Origin: Lentzea sp. NEAU-D7
GTDB taxonomy: Bacteria; Actinomycetota; Actinomycetes; Mycobacteriales; Pseudonocardiaceae
Length of the DNA stretch: 64,000 nucleotides
Direction: 5' to 3'
NCBI RefSeq assembly: GCF_026242055.1
Contig: NZ_JAPJDL010000024.1
Span: forward strand, 1-64,000
Position 1 is the stretch's first letter; the number at the start of each line of letters is the position of its first letter. The notes beneath the pieces were generated by a model. The model was not told the DNA's origin. It did not search any database and saw nothing but the letters and a program-made list of their open reading frames with translations. Positions 43,890-52,242 of this stretch are shown piece by piece. Position numbers and translations under genes: made by a program.

Positions 43890-44666
43890 ATGGCCGGTAG
43901 CAGCCTCGAGGTCGACGTCCGGGAGCAGAACGGCGTGCTCGTCGTCCGGTTCAGCGGACGGCTCGACTGGGCGACGTACATGCGCGCGCAGGACGTGCTG
44001 CTCGACCACGCGACCAAGGAGCTCTTCGGCGTCGTGGTGGAGCTGGACGAGCTCGTCACCGAATCTCCCGCACTGCTCGTGCTGTTCGACGTCGTGTGGC
44101 TGTCCGCGGCGCGCTGGCCGGGCATCTCCATGAGCATCGTCGTCAGCGACCACCAGCTGCGTTCCACGCTGGAGTCGCGCGGACTGCCCCGGCACATCCC
44201 CCTGTACTCGACGACCACGGCCGCGGTGGCCGCGGTGGTGCGGCTCAAGCACGAGGACCGGGTGGACGCGCCGCTGCCGACGTGCCGCTGCCTGCCCCAC
44301 GTGGCCGAGCGGATCACCGAACGCGCCTGCGAGCGGTGGGGCGTCCAGTCGATGCTGGACGTCGCGCCGCAGGTGGCCGTCGAGCTGGTGTCGCACATCG
44401 AGGACGACAGCCCTCTCTCGCTGCTACTGCGCATGCGTGGCAACAAGTTGTCCGTCGCCGTGCGCACGACCGCACGCTTCGACCTCAAGCAGTGGCACAC
44501 CATGCGGCACAACGTCGCGTCCATCGCCGTCTGCAACTTCACGATGGGCGAGACGCCTGCCGGGGGTGGCCGGCATGTCATCTGGGCACTGCTCGACGTG
44601 CCGGCGGACAGCCGCCGGCCGCCGAGCTATCTTCCGGAGACCGCCGTCTTCACCCGTCAGGCTTAA
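43890..44666 (+). CDS. STAS domain protein with RsbW-like C-terminal ATPase-fold domain
   Basis: 258 residues. The N-terminal 110 residues form a STAS domain ('SLEVDVREQNGVLVVRFSGRLDW...LFGVVVELDELVTESPALLVLFDVVW'). The usual phosphorylatable Ser region reads 'LVTESPALLVL'. The C-terminal part ('ACERWGVQSMLDVAPQVAVELVSHI...LLLRMRGNKLSVAVRTTA') aligns by eye with the start of RsbW/SpoIIAB kinases, but the N-box Asn is replaced (ELVSHIE for ELVTNAV), so ATP binding is doubtful. Start ATG 43890 after GGGAGGGG. Probably part of a partner-switching sigma pathway. Confidence 0.7.
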   Translation: MAGSSLEVDVREQNGVLVVRFSGRLDWATYMRAQDVLLDHATKELFGVVVELDELVTESPALLVLFDVVWLSAARWPGISMSIVVSDHQLRSTLESRGLPRHIPLYSTTTAAVAAVVRLKHEDRVDAPLPTCRCLPHVAERITERACERWGVQSMLDVAPQVAVELVSHIEDDSPLSLLLRMRGNKLSVAVRTTARFDLKQWHTMRHNVASIAVCNFTMGETPAGGGRHVIWALLDVPADSRRPPSYLPETAVFTRQA

Positions 44667-44706
44667 CGCTTCCGGGTCGTTCTGCGGGGCCGTTCTACTA
44701 TCCGTC

Positions 44707-44988
44707 TTAGTGGGCGTACGTTGCCGCGACGCTCGTGCGGTAGGCCCGGAGGACCTGGCGGTCCGCTGCGGCTTCGAACGAGTCGACACACTGGTGCAGC
44801 CAGCAACGATGCAACGCGCACGTCACCCGTGAGCAGGGATCGAGCCCCAGCCGCTCAGCCAGGTCCTCAGCCCGGAGGACCGCTGTCAACGTCGTGTCCT
44901 CGACCTCGGAGGAGGTCACCAGCCGCAGGTGCGCGCGTCGCCTCATGAGCAAAGCGTGCTCCGCGAACTTCGTCCTGCCTACCCGCAT
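44707..44988 (-). CDS. Small Cys-rich protein, unknown
   Basis: 93 residues, basic N-terminus, then 'CSRVTCALHRCWLHQC', four Cys with exactly four residues between each, near the middle-to-end. The spacing is unlike WhiB (CxxCx5C) or zinc ribbons. A metal site or disulfides are possible. The ATG at 44988 follows GCAGGT; the longer frame is not supported. It is divergent from the TPR gene and shares its promoter region. Confidence 0.55.
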   Translation of the reverse strand: MRVGRTKFAEHALLMRRRAHLRLVTSSEVEDTTLTAVLRAEDLAERLGLDPCSRVTCALHRCWLHQCVDSFEAAADRQVLRAYRTSVAATYAH

Positions 44989-45102
44989 TAATACCTGCTT
45001 AATCGCTACTTTCGGACAATTCCAAGCGACACCGGGCCTCTTCTCACCCGGACCCGGGCGCCCTACGCTCGGGTTCACAAGGCGGCGCAGGAGGTGTGCT
45101 TC

Positions 45103-45975
45103 ATGGCGGATCCTGCGTACTTCCCTCCCCCGCACTCCAGCCGCATCGGTGTGAGCGATGTGGAACAGCTGGAGGCGCAGACCCGGTCACTGCGCGCGGT
45201 GGACTACCAGTACGGCGGAGGAGCGTGCCGCGACGCGGTCGTGGTGCGGATCTACTGGGCTCAGCAGCTGCTGGCCGCCGAAGCCTCGGAAGGGGTGCGG
45301 GCGCGCCTGTTGTCCGCTGTCGCGGACCTGCACAACCTGGCGGGGTGGACGTCGTTCGACAGCGGTCAGGTCGGGGCCGCGTACCACCACTTCGACCGCG
45401 CGCTGGACTTCGCCCGGCACGACGAGGACCTGATCACCAACATCGTTTATCGGCGTGGGCGCGTGCATCTGCATCACGGTGCGCCGGGCGATGCGCTGGC
45501 GTACTTCCAGAGGGGCGCTTTCGCGCCGTTGGCGGCGAGCATCATGTACGCCAACGAGGCGTGGGCGTACGCGCACCAGGCCCGTGCCGCCGAGGCGTTG
45601 CGAGCCTTGGGCAAGGCGCAGGACTCGTTCGCGTCCGCGGACCTGACGCACGTGCCCGACTGGGCGCGGTTCCACGACGAGACCGACCTGACGGCGATGA
45701 TCGGCACGGTCCACACCGAGCTCGGTGACACCGGCGCCGCGATACCGGCGTTGCGGACGGCGATCGAGGACTTCGAGCCGGCGATGGCGCGCAGCCGGAC
45801 GTTCTGCCTGATCTCGCTGGCCACGTGCCACTTCCTCGACGGCGACTTCGACGAGGGCCAGGCCGTGGGGATGCGGGCGGTGCGCGCGGCGGAGGAGCTG
45901 AAGTCGGAGCGGGTCTGGGACCGGATGCGCCCGATGGCGCAGGCGGCGGCCGTGCGCGGGATAGCCCTGCGTTGA
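45103..45975 (+). CDS. TPR protein, paralogue of the 34678-35637 product
   Basis: 290 residues of helical repeats. Shared blocks with the paralogue include 'DYQYGGGACRDAV', 'VADLHNLAGWTSFDSGQVGAAYHHFDRAL' (compare 'LHFGRAM'), 'YRRGRVHLHHGAPGDALAYFQRG', 'MYANEAWAYA' and 'VWDRMRPM'. No DNA-binding domain. Start ATG after AGGAGG (45089-45094). The divergent Cys-rich gene may be its partner. Confidence 0.75.
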   Translation: MADPAYFPPPHSSRIGVSDVEQLEAQTRSLRAVDYQYGGGACRDAVVVRIYWAQQLLAAEASEGVRARLLSAVADLHNLAGWTSFDSGQVGAAYHHFDRALDFARHDEDLITNIVYRRGRVHLHHGAPGDALAYFQRGAFAPLAASIMYANEAWAYAHQARAAEALRALGKAQDSFASADLTHVPDWARFHDETDLTAMIGTVHTELGDTGAAIPALRTAIEDFEPAMARSRTFCLISLATCHFLDGDFDEGQAVGMRAVRAAEELKSERVWDRMRPMAQAAAVRGIALR

Positions 45976-46039
45976 TCTTTGCAGAACCCGAACATTCGGC
46001 GGACCTGGTTCTGACCATGGCCGGTCATCGTTCTGTGCC

Positions 46040-46402
46040 ATGAACATTTCGCGAATCGGTGGGCTCGTGGCGGGAATGCTGCTGCTGGGCGCGGGGACCG
46101 CGTCGGCGCAGGAACCGATCACGATCAGCCCGGAGAAGGTGCAGCAGATCTGCTCGAACCGCGTCCCGCGCGTCGAGGCCAAGGTCAAGGCGCTGACCGA
46201 CAAGATCAACGGCGGCCCGGAGACGCTCGGCTCGAAGAAGTGGATTGAGCAGAAGGCCGCGGACGCCCGCAAGGCCGGCAACACGGCGCGCGCGGACGTG
46301 CTCGACGCACGCCTGAAGCTGCGGGACGCGCAGCTCGTGAAGCTGGCGAAGGCCGGCGAGCGCGTCGCCAAGTTCAAGTCCGAGCACTGCGGGTCGAAGT
46401 GA
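46040..46402 (+). CDS. Small secreted protein, unknown
   Basis: 120 residues with a signal peptide (MNISRIGGLVAGMLLLGAGTASAQ, cleavage after ASA). The mature part is rich in Lys/Ala, mostly helical and probably coiled coil, with two Cys ('QQICSN' and 'EHCGSK') at its ends that could form a disulfide. First gene of a four-gene unit with a lipoprotein and a two-component system, each overlapping or nearly so; it may be the sensed or controlled envelope protein. Confidence 0.7.
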   Translation: MNISRIGGLVAGMLLLGAGTASAQEPITISPEKVQQICSNRVPRVEAKVKALTDKINGGPETLGSKKWIEQKAADARKAGNTARADVLDARLKLRDAQLVKLAKAGERVAKFKSEHCGSK

Positions 46403-46530
46403 GGTGGCTCGCCGCGGCCGTCCTGCTGTTCGCCCTGACGGCGTGCCGGGGTGAGGAGCCGGCGCCGGACCTCGATGATGTGGAATCAACGCTGAACAGC
46501 ATCGAGTCGGACATCAACCAGCCGGGGTGA
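46399..46530 (+). CDS. Small lipoprotein
   Basis: 43 residues from GTG (GTGA overlap of four bases with the upstream stop): MRWLAAAVLLFALTACRGEE. The lipobox LTAC gives a lipidated Cys16, leaving a 28-residue acidic mature peptide. It ends four bases before the response regulator start. The layout recalls CseA upstream of CseB/CseC in Streptomyces, where a lipoprotein tunes an envelope-stress kinase, but it is much shorter than CseA. Confidence 0.65.
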   Translation: MRWLAAAVLLFALTACRGEEPAPDLDDVESTLNSIESDINQPG

Positions 46531-46534
46531 ACGC

Positions 46535-47206
46535 GTGGAACGTGGCCTGGTGCTCGTCGTGGAGGACGAACCGGCGATCGCCGAACTGGTGGCGCTGTAC
46601 CTGCGGCGCGACGGCTTCGGCGTGCACCTGGAGTCCTCGGGGGACGCGGCACTGGCCGCGGTCCGCTCGCTCTCGCCCGTGGCGGTGGTGCTGGACGTCG
46701 GCCTGCCCGTGCTGAACGGCATCGAGGTCTGCCGGGCCATGCGCGCGGCCGGTGACTGGACGCCGGTGCTGTTCGTGACGGCCCGGGACGACGAGGTGGA
46801 CCGCTTGCTCGGGCTGGAACTGGGCGCCGACGACTACATCACGAAGCCCTTCAGCCCGCGCGAGCTGGCTCTGCGCGTGCGGACGGTGCTGCGTCGTTCG
46901 TCCGGCACCGTGTCCGACGTTCTGCAGGTGGGCTCCGTGCGGCTCGACATCGGCGAACGGCGGGCGTTCGCCGGTGACGCGGAAGTCTCGTTGACCACGA
47001 CGGAGTTCGGACTGCTTTCCTACCTGATGAAGAACCCGCGCCAGGTGTTCTCGCGCGAGCAACTCCTCTCGGCCGTGTGGGGCTACTCGTCCATGGCCGG
47101 CACACGAACAGTCGACGTCCACGTGGCTCAGCTACGCGCCAAGTTCGGTGCTCTCAGTCCCATTCGGACGGTGCGCGGCGTCGGCTACTCGGCGGACGCG
47201 TCGTGA
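46535..47206 (+). CDS. OmpR family response regulator
   Basis: 223 residues: receiver domain with acidic pair 'VVEDEPAI', phospho-acceptor Asp in 'VVLDVGLPVLNG', Thr in 'LFVTARDDE' and Lys in 'YITKPFSP'; then winged helix 'SLTTTEFGLLSYLMKNPRQVFSREQLLSAVWGYSSMAGTRTVDVHVAQLRAKFG'. All key residues are present. Start GTG. It overlaps the kinase gene by four bases. Confidence 0.93.
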   Translation: MERGLVLVVEDEPAIAELVALYLRRDGFGVHLESSGDAALAAVRSLSPVAVVLDVGLPVLNGIEVCRAMRAAGDWTPVLFVTARDDEVDRLLGLELGADDYITKPFSPRELALRVRTVLRRSSGTVSDVLQVGSVRLDIGERRAFAGDAEVSLTTTEFGLLSYLMKNPRQVFSREQLLSAVWGYSSMAGTRTVDVHVAQLRAKFGALSPIRTVRGVGYSADAS

Positions 47207-48504
47207 ACCTCGCGGGCAGAATAGCGTTGCTGTGCCTCGGAGTCGCGTTCGTGGCCGTGGCCGTGGCGGGCTTCGTCTCGGCCCGCCTGGTGCTCTCGAC
47301 CTCGCAACAGGTGAGCCGGGAGTTCCTGCGCTCCCAGGCCGACGTGGTGGCGGGCCAGATCTCGAACAACCGCGTCGAGCAGATCCTGGAGGGCCAGGAC
47401 ATCGCGATCGTCCGGATCACCGCGTCCGGCGACGTCACCGGCGCCGACCGGGCCGCCGTCCGCGCGGTGCGCTCCGTCGACTACCGGAAGGTGCTGTCGG
47501 GTTCCGCCGTGTCCGGGGTGAGCGGCCGCCTGAACGTGGAAGCCCGTCCGTCGGGGGCGGGCGGCTTCGCCCTGGTCCAGGAGACCGAGACCAGCGGCAC
47601 CTACCGCAAGCTGGTGCGCAACATCCTCGGCGCCCTAGGGGCGGGCCTGGCCGTGGCGTGCCTGGCGGGCCTGGCCCTGGGTTCCTTCCTGGCCCGCCCG
47701 CTGCGCCGAGTCGCCTCGGTCGCCCACTCGATGAGCGCGGGCCGCCGAGACCTGAGGGTCCCCGTCGCCGGCACACACGAACTGGCCGAGGTCAGCCAGG
47801 CGATGAACTCCCTGGCGGACGCGTTGCAGCGCAGCGAGTCCCGCCAGCGCGACTTCCTGCTCTCCGTCTCCCACGAGCTGCGCACACCCCTCACCGCGGT
47901 CACCGGCTTCGCCGAATCCCTGGCGGACGGCGTGGTCTCCGGCGACCAGGTCGCCCCCGTGGGCAGAGTGATCCTGGAGGAGTCCCGCCGCCTCGACCGC
48001 CTGGTCACCGACCTCCTCGACCTGGCCCGCCTGGGCGCCGACGACTTCCGCCTGGACATGGCCGCGATCTCCCTGGAACCGGTGGTCCGCTCGGCCGCCG
48101 AGGTCTGGCACGCCCGCTGCCACGCCCGAGGAGTGCGCTTCGTGCTGGAAGTCTCGTCGTCACCGGTGGTGTGGGCGGACGCGCGCCGCCTGCGCCAGGT
48201 GATCGACGGCCTGCTGGAGAACGCCCTGCGCGTCACGCCCGCGGGCCGCCCGGTCGTGCTCGCCCTGTCCACCGTGCTGGAGGTGCGGGACGGCGGCCCG
48301 GGTCTGGCCCCCGAGGACTACCCCGTGGCGTTCGACCGCGGGGTGCTGCACGCGCGGTACCAGGAGTCGCGGCCGGTCGGGACCGGTGTGGGGCTCGCGC
48401 TGGTGCACGGGCTGGTGACGCGGATGGGCGGGACGATCGCGGCGGGTCCGGCGGCGGAGGGCGGGGCGGCGTTCACCGTGACGCTGCGGCCGGGACCGCA
48501 GTAG
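47203..48504 (+). CDS. Sensor histidine kinase
   Basis: 433 residues from GTG (GTGA overlap). Helix 1 at about 8-28, an external sensor of roughly 120 residues, helix 2 at about 143-167, HAMP (170-220), H-box 'LLSVSHELRTPLTAVTGF', N-box 'IDGLLENALRVTP', G1 'VRDGGPGL' and G2 'GTGVGLALVHGLV'. A complete, active-looking kinase for the preceding regulator. Confidence 0.92.
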   Translation: MNLAGRIALLCLGVAFVAVAVAGFVSARLVLSTSQQVSREFLRSQADVVAGQISNNRVEQILEGQDIAIVRITASGDVTGADRAAVRAVRSVDYRKVLSGSAVSGVSGRLNVEARPSGAGGFALVQETETSGTYRKLVRNILGALGAGLAVACLAGLALGSFLARPLRRVASVAHSMSAGRRDLRVPVAGTHELAEVSQAMNSLADALQRSESRQRDFLLSVSHELRTPLTAVTGFAESLADGVVSGDQVAPVGRVILEESRRLDRLVTDLLDLARLGADDFRLDMAAISLEPVVRSAAEVWHARCHARGVRFVLEVSSSPVVWADARRLRQVIDGLLENALRVTPAGRPVVLALSTVLEVRDGGPGLAPEDYPVAFDRGVLHARYQESRPVGTGVGLALVHGLVTRMGGTIAAGPAAEGGAAFTVTLRPGPQ

Positions 48505-48552
48505 ACCGCACAGTTCCGGCACCGCAACGAACAGATCGTCGAATAGCGGTCC

Positions 48553-48577
48553 ACTGCGGTACCACCGCGGCCGCAGT
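48553..48577. terminator. Hairpin between convergent genes
   Basis: ACTGCGG (48553-48559) pairs with CCGCAGT (48571-48577), in the gap between the kinase and xthA. Confidence 0.45.
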
Positions 48578-48615
48578 CCCAGCCATCAGCGGCCGTCCGA
48601 CCACTCCATGGCGGC

Positions 48616-49476
48616 CTACTTCGCCTGGGGCAGCTTGACCTTCTTCTTCGACCCCGGCGACGAGGGCGGCGGCACCACGGGCCCGATGTCCCCGTCCGGC
48701 GCCTCGTCCAGATCCACGATCACCGGCGCGTGGTCGCTGGGCCCGGTGCCCTTGCGCGCGTGCCGGTCGATCCACGCGGCCTTGGCCCGCGGCGCGACGG
48801 AGCTGGACGCGAGGATCAGGTCGATGCGCATGCCGAGGTCGCGGTGGAACATGCCGGCCCGATAGTCCCAGTAGCTGAAGATCCGCTCGGTGGGCCACCG
48901 GTCGCGCACGACGTCGTGGAACCCCAACGCTTTGATGGCCTGCAATGCGGCGCGTTCGGGTTCGGTGACGTGGGTCGAGCCGATGTAGGCCTCGGGGTCG
49001 AACACGTCTGCGTCGGTCGGCGCGATGTTGATGTCGCCGCACACCAGCGCGTCCGAAGGACCCGCCTCCAGCACGTCGCGCAGTGCTGCCAGCCACTCCA
49101 GCTTGTACTTGTAGTGGTCCGACTCCGGCTCACGGCCGTTCGGCACGTACAGCGAGTGGACGCGCACGCCGCCGCACGTCGCGGCTACGGCGCGTGCCTC
49201 GACATGTGGAAAGCCGGGTGCGCCGGCCACACCTACGGCCACGTCTTCCAGGCCTACGCGGGAGAGCAGGGCGACACCGTTCCACTGGGTTTCGCCGAAC
49301 AGGGCGAACTCGTAGCCGCGTTCCTCGAGGGCGTCTCCGAGCAACGCGGTGAAGGCGTCGTCGGCCAGTTTGGTCTCCTGCAGGCACACGACGTCCGGCT
49401 GCCGCTGGTCCAGCCACGGCAGCAGGCGGGGTACGCGTTGCTTGACGGAGTTCACGTTCCAGGTCGCCACTCGCAC
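48616..49476 (-). CDS. xthA: Exodeoxyribonuclease III (AP endonuclease family)
   Basis: About 286 residues: 'VATWNVNSVKQRVPRLLPWLDQRQPDVVCLQETK' (metal Asn and Glu), 'SLYVPNGR' (Tyr), 'VCGDINIAPTDADV' (Asp-x-Asn), 'RIDLILAS' and 'GPSDHAPVIVDL' (Asp-His) are all present. It repairs abasic sites and 3'-blocked ends. The start is uncertain: GTG at 49476 gives the family's MRVATWNVNS N-terminus; GTG 49485 or ATG 49512 are in frame. A charged, Pro-rich tail ends the protein. Confidence 0.93.
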   Translation of the reverse strand: MRVATWNVNSVKQRVPRLLPWLDQRQPDVVCLQETKLADDAFTALLGDALEERGYEFALFGETQWNGVALLSRVGLEDVAVGVAGAPGFPHVEARAVAATCGGVRVHSLYVPNGREPESDHYKYKLEWLAALRDVLEAGPSDALVCGDINIAPTDADVFDPEAYIGSTHVTEPERAALQAIKALGFHDVVRDRWPTERIFSYWDYRAGMFHRDLGMRIDLILASSSVAPRAKAAWIDRHARKGTGPSDHAPVIVDLDEAPDGDIGPVVPPPSSPGSKKKVKLPQAK

Positions 49477-49516
49477 GCGCTCCACGGTAGTCAACGCGGC
49501 TAGAGCGCGCATGGAG

Positions 49517-50647
49517 CTAGACGCGCACGGGTGAGCGCAAACCGCGTGCTACTACCCACGCGACGATGGGCAGCACTACGAGAGACAGCAGGCCCCACTG
49601 CAGGTTCCACACGCCCGCGATGGCGCCCACGACCGGAGAACCCAGGCCACCGATGCTGACCGCGAGGCCGAGCGTGACACCTCCGGCGGTGCCGAGGCGG
49701 TTGGGCAGGTAGTCCTGGCCGAGCGTGACGTGCAGGGAGAACGGCACGTACAGCGCCACGGCCGTGAGCGCGACCATCAGGTACACGGCCGGACCCGGTA
49801 CCAACGCGACGCCAGCGACCGCGGGCACCGCAGCGGCATAAGACACCTGCAACACACGAACGCGTCCGAACCGTCCGGCCAGCACGCCGCCGAGCAACGT
49901 GCTCGCGGCACCGGCTCCGAACAGCACGACCAGCGCCGCCGCTCCGGCCGCCGGACCACCGCCGACGCGGTCGGTCACCCAGATCGCGAGGAACGTGCCG
50001 AGCCCGAACGTCACCATCGAACGCGCGACGATCACCACCGTCAGCCTGCTGAACTGGCCCCAGTCGTCCCGGCCCACCGCCTCCCGGCTCGTAGCGGCGG
50101 CGTGCACCCCGCGCAACGCCACTGCCGTCAGCACACCTCCTACCAGCGCGGGCACCGCGAGCAACGGACTCCACGCGAGCCCACCGAACGCCAGCACCGG
50201 CGTGACGAGCACGGGGCCCAGGGCGAACCCGACGTTGCCGCCCACCGCGAACCAGCTCATGCCGACGTGGCTGTCCTGCGCGACGCGACGCGCGAGACGG
50301 GCGGCTTCGGGGTGGTACGCGGCGACACCCAGGCCCGACAACGCGACCGCGAGCCACGTCACCAGGTACGAGTCGCTCAGCCCCGACAGCCCGATGCCCA
50401 CCCCGGCGAACGTCATGCCGGCGGGCACCAGCCACGGCATGGGCCGCCGGTCGGTCAACACCCCGAACAACGGTTGCACGACCGACGACAGCAGCGTCGC
50501 GGCGACGGTGATGCCCGCCGCCGCGACGTAGCCGTAGGAGCGTTCGACGACGAGGAACGGGACGACTGCGGGAACGGCCCCCTGGTAGAGGTCGTTCACC
50601 GCGTGTCCGGCGACCAGGAGCGACATCCGCCGGCGGGAGTTGTTCAC
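49517..50647 (-). CDS. MFS transporter, fosmidomycin-resistance (Fsr) type
   Basis: 376 residues, about 12 helices. 'RMSLLVAGHAVNDLYQGAVPAVVPFLVVERSY' and 'QPLFGVLTDRRPMPWLVPAG' plus 'GVAAYHPEAARLARRV' are typical of the Fsr family (H-D-Y/F motifs). Start GTG at 50647; the longer ORF runs into the divergent AraC gene. The AraC gene next to it is probably its regulator, now interrupted. Confidence 0.85.
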   Translation of the reverse strand: MNNSRRRMSLLVAGHAVNDLYQGAVPAVVPFLVVERSYGYVAAAGITVAATLLSSVVQPLFGVLTDRRPMPWLVPAGMTFAGVGIGLSGLSDSYLVTWLAVALSGLGVAAYHPEAARLARRVAQDSHVGMSWFAVGGNVGFALGPVLVTPVLAFGGLAWSPLLAVPALVGGVLTAVALRGVHAAATSREAVGRDDWGQFSRLTVVIVARSMVTFGLGTFLAIWVTDRVGGGPAAGAAALVVLFGAGAASTLLGGVLAGRFGRVRVLQVSYAAAVPAVAGVALVPGPAVYLMVALTAVALYVPFSLHVTLGQDYLPNRLGTAGGVTLGLAVSIGGLGSPVVGAIAGVWNLQWGLLSLVVLPIVAWVVARGLRSPVRV

Positions 50648-50701
50648 GCCCCGATCGTCGCGGCCGCCGGTGCATTCGGGATTCCGATATTCTGCCGATG
50701 T

Positions 50702-51433
50702 ATGTCGAGTTCTCGCCATGTGCCGGCCGCGCCGACCACGAGCCGCGACTTGGCCGCCGCCGGTGGCGTCACCGCGCACTGGCACGACGAGCACCAGATC
50801 GTCTACGCCAGCCGCGGCGTCGTGGCCGTGCACACGGAGACGTCGCGCTAGATCGCGCCCGCGCACCGTGCGTTGTGGATTCCGTCCGGCGCCGTGCACT
50901 CACATCGCGCGTACGGCGTCACACGGCTGCATTTCCTCGGGCTCAAGCAGAACCCGCTGAAGCTCCACGAGCCGACGGCACTCGCCGTCTCCCCTTTGCT
51001 CCGTGAGCTGCTCATCGCCTACACAGAGCGCACCGACCGAGAAACCCCTGCGGGCAAACGAATGCGCTCGGTCCTGCTCGACCAGCTGGCCACCGCGTCC
51101 GAGCGACCGGTGCGCGTCCCCGCCGCCCGCGACCCCAGGCTCGCGGCGGTCTGCGCGACGCTCGAGACCGATCCCTCGGACGCACGCGGTCTCGAAGCGC
51201 TCGGCCGCGAGGCGGGCGCGAGCGGCAGGACCCTGACCAGGCTGTTCCGCGACGAGATGGGCATGACCTTCCCCCAGTGGCGCACCCAGGTGCGGCTCTA
51301 CCACGCCCTGCGCCTGCTCGCCGAGGGCCAGCCCGTCACCGCCGTCGCCCTGCGGTGCGGATTCGCCACGTCGAGCGCGTTCATCGACGTCTTCCGCCGC
51401 TCCCTCGGCCACACTCCGGGTTCGTACCTCTAG
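50702..51433 (+). pseudogene. AraC family regulator interrupted by an amber codon
   Basis: From ATG 50702 one frame runs for 244 codons with a single in-frame TAG at 50849-50851 (codon 50). The residues on both sides fit one protein: a cupin ('GGVTAHWHDEHQIVYASRGVVAVHTETSR' then stop, then 'IAPAHRALWIPSGAVHSHRAYG') and two C-terminal helix-turn-helix units ('LEALGREAGASGRTLTRLFRDEMGMTFPQWR', 'VTAVALRCGFATSSAFIDVFRRSLGHTPGSYL'). Family members have a residue such as Trp there, so a TGG to TAG change is the simplest cause. Either a recent pseudogene, a sequence error, or restart at TTG 50873 giving a truncated protein. Confidence 0.85.
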
Positions 51434-52131
51434 AGCGCCGAGAACACCTCCTCCGCGCGGTCCCGCTTCACGAACATCTGCCACACGGTCTCCGCGATGT
51501 CGTCCGGATCCAGGGTGTGCCCGGCCAGGGAGCCGAACCGCTCAGGCATGGACTTCACCGTCTGGTGGATGTCTCCACGCTCGACCACGCCACCGATGGT
51601 GAGCGTGCCCGCGTACACACCCTTCTCGGCCAACGCCGCGTTCAGCGTCACCGCGTAGTTGCGCAACGCGGCACTCGTCAGCGCGAGCGCACCGAGCACC
51701 GGCATCGGCCGCACCGCGCTCAGCCCACCTGCGAACAGCAGGCCTCCCCCGCGCTCGACCACGCCCGGCAGCACGCGCTGGACGACGTCGACGGCCGGGT
51801 AGAGCCAGTTCATGGCGGCGCGGGCATCGTCGGACGTGGTCGACGTGATCTCACCGGGCGCGTCGTTCAGGTCGGTGGCACCGGGCCCGTAGTACACGAC
51901 GTCCACCGGACCGATCTCGTCCAAAGTGGACAGCAGCTGCTCGCGGTCCCGGACGTCGACGGCGAACGCCCGCCCTCGCACGCCGGCATCGGCGAGGGAC
52001 TTCAGGTAGCCGGCGTGCCGATCACCACGACGCGAGACCAGCGCGACGTCGTAGCCCTCACGGCCAAAGCGATGCGCGATGGACATGCCGAGCCCGGGGC
52101 CGACCCCGAGCACAACAGCTGTGGGAGACAT
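51430..52131 (-). CDS. SDR family protein lacking the usual Tyr-Lys pair
   Basis: 233 residues with a Rossmann fold: 'AVVLGVGPGLGMSIAHRFGREGYDVALVSRR' for dinucleotide binding. At the position of the YxxxK catalytic motif it reads 'LALTSAALRN', so both catalytic Tyr and Lys are missing. It may be a binding protein or use other residues. Divergent from a TetR gene with two inverted repeats in between. Confidence 0.8.
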   Translation of the reverse strand: MSPTAVVLGVGPGLGMSIAHRFGREGYDVALVSRRGDRHAGYLKSLADAGVRGRAFAVDVRDREQLLSTLDEIGPVDVVYYGPGATDLNDAPGEITSTTSDDARAAMNWLYPAVDVVQRVLPGVVERGGGLLFAGGLSAVRPMPVLGALALTSAALRNYAVTLNAALAEKGVYAGTLTIGGVVERGDIHQTVKSMPERFGSLAGHTLDPDDIAETVWQMFVKRDRAEEVFSAL

Positions 52132-52156
52132 GGGTTCCGTCCTTCCGAACGCTAAT

Positions 52157-52172
52157 TCGAGGCAACCCTCGA
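52157..52172. promoter_or_regulatory. Inverted repeat, probable TetR operator copy 1
   Basis: TCGAGG-CAA-CCCTCGA is a slightly imperfect copy of the palindrome at 52198-52219, near the SDR start. Confidence 0.55.
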
Positions 52173-52197
52173 CTTACGTCCGCCGACGCTACCACAG

Positions 52198-52219
52198 AAA
52201 TCGAGGGGACCCTCGATTT
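52198..52219. promoter_or_regulatory. Perfect 10-bp palindrome, probable TetR operator copy 2
   Basis: AAATCGAGGG (52198-52207), two bases, CCCTCGATTT (52210-52219). It lies 24 bases before the TetR start, in the divergent promoter region. Confidence 0.7.
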
Positions 52220-52242
52220 AACGCCCGAGTAGGATCCGCCCC

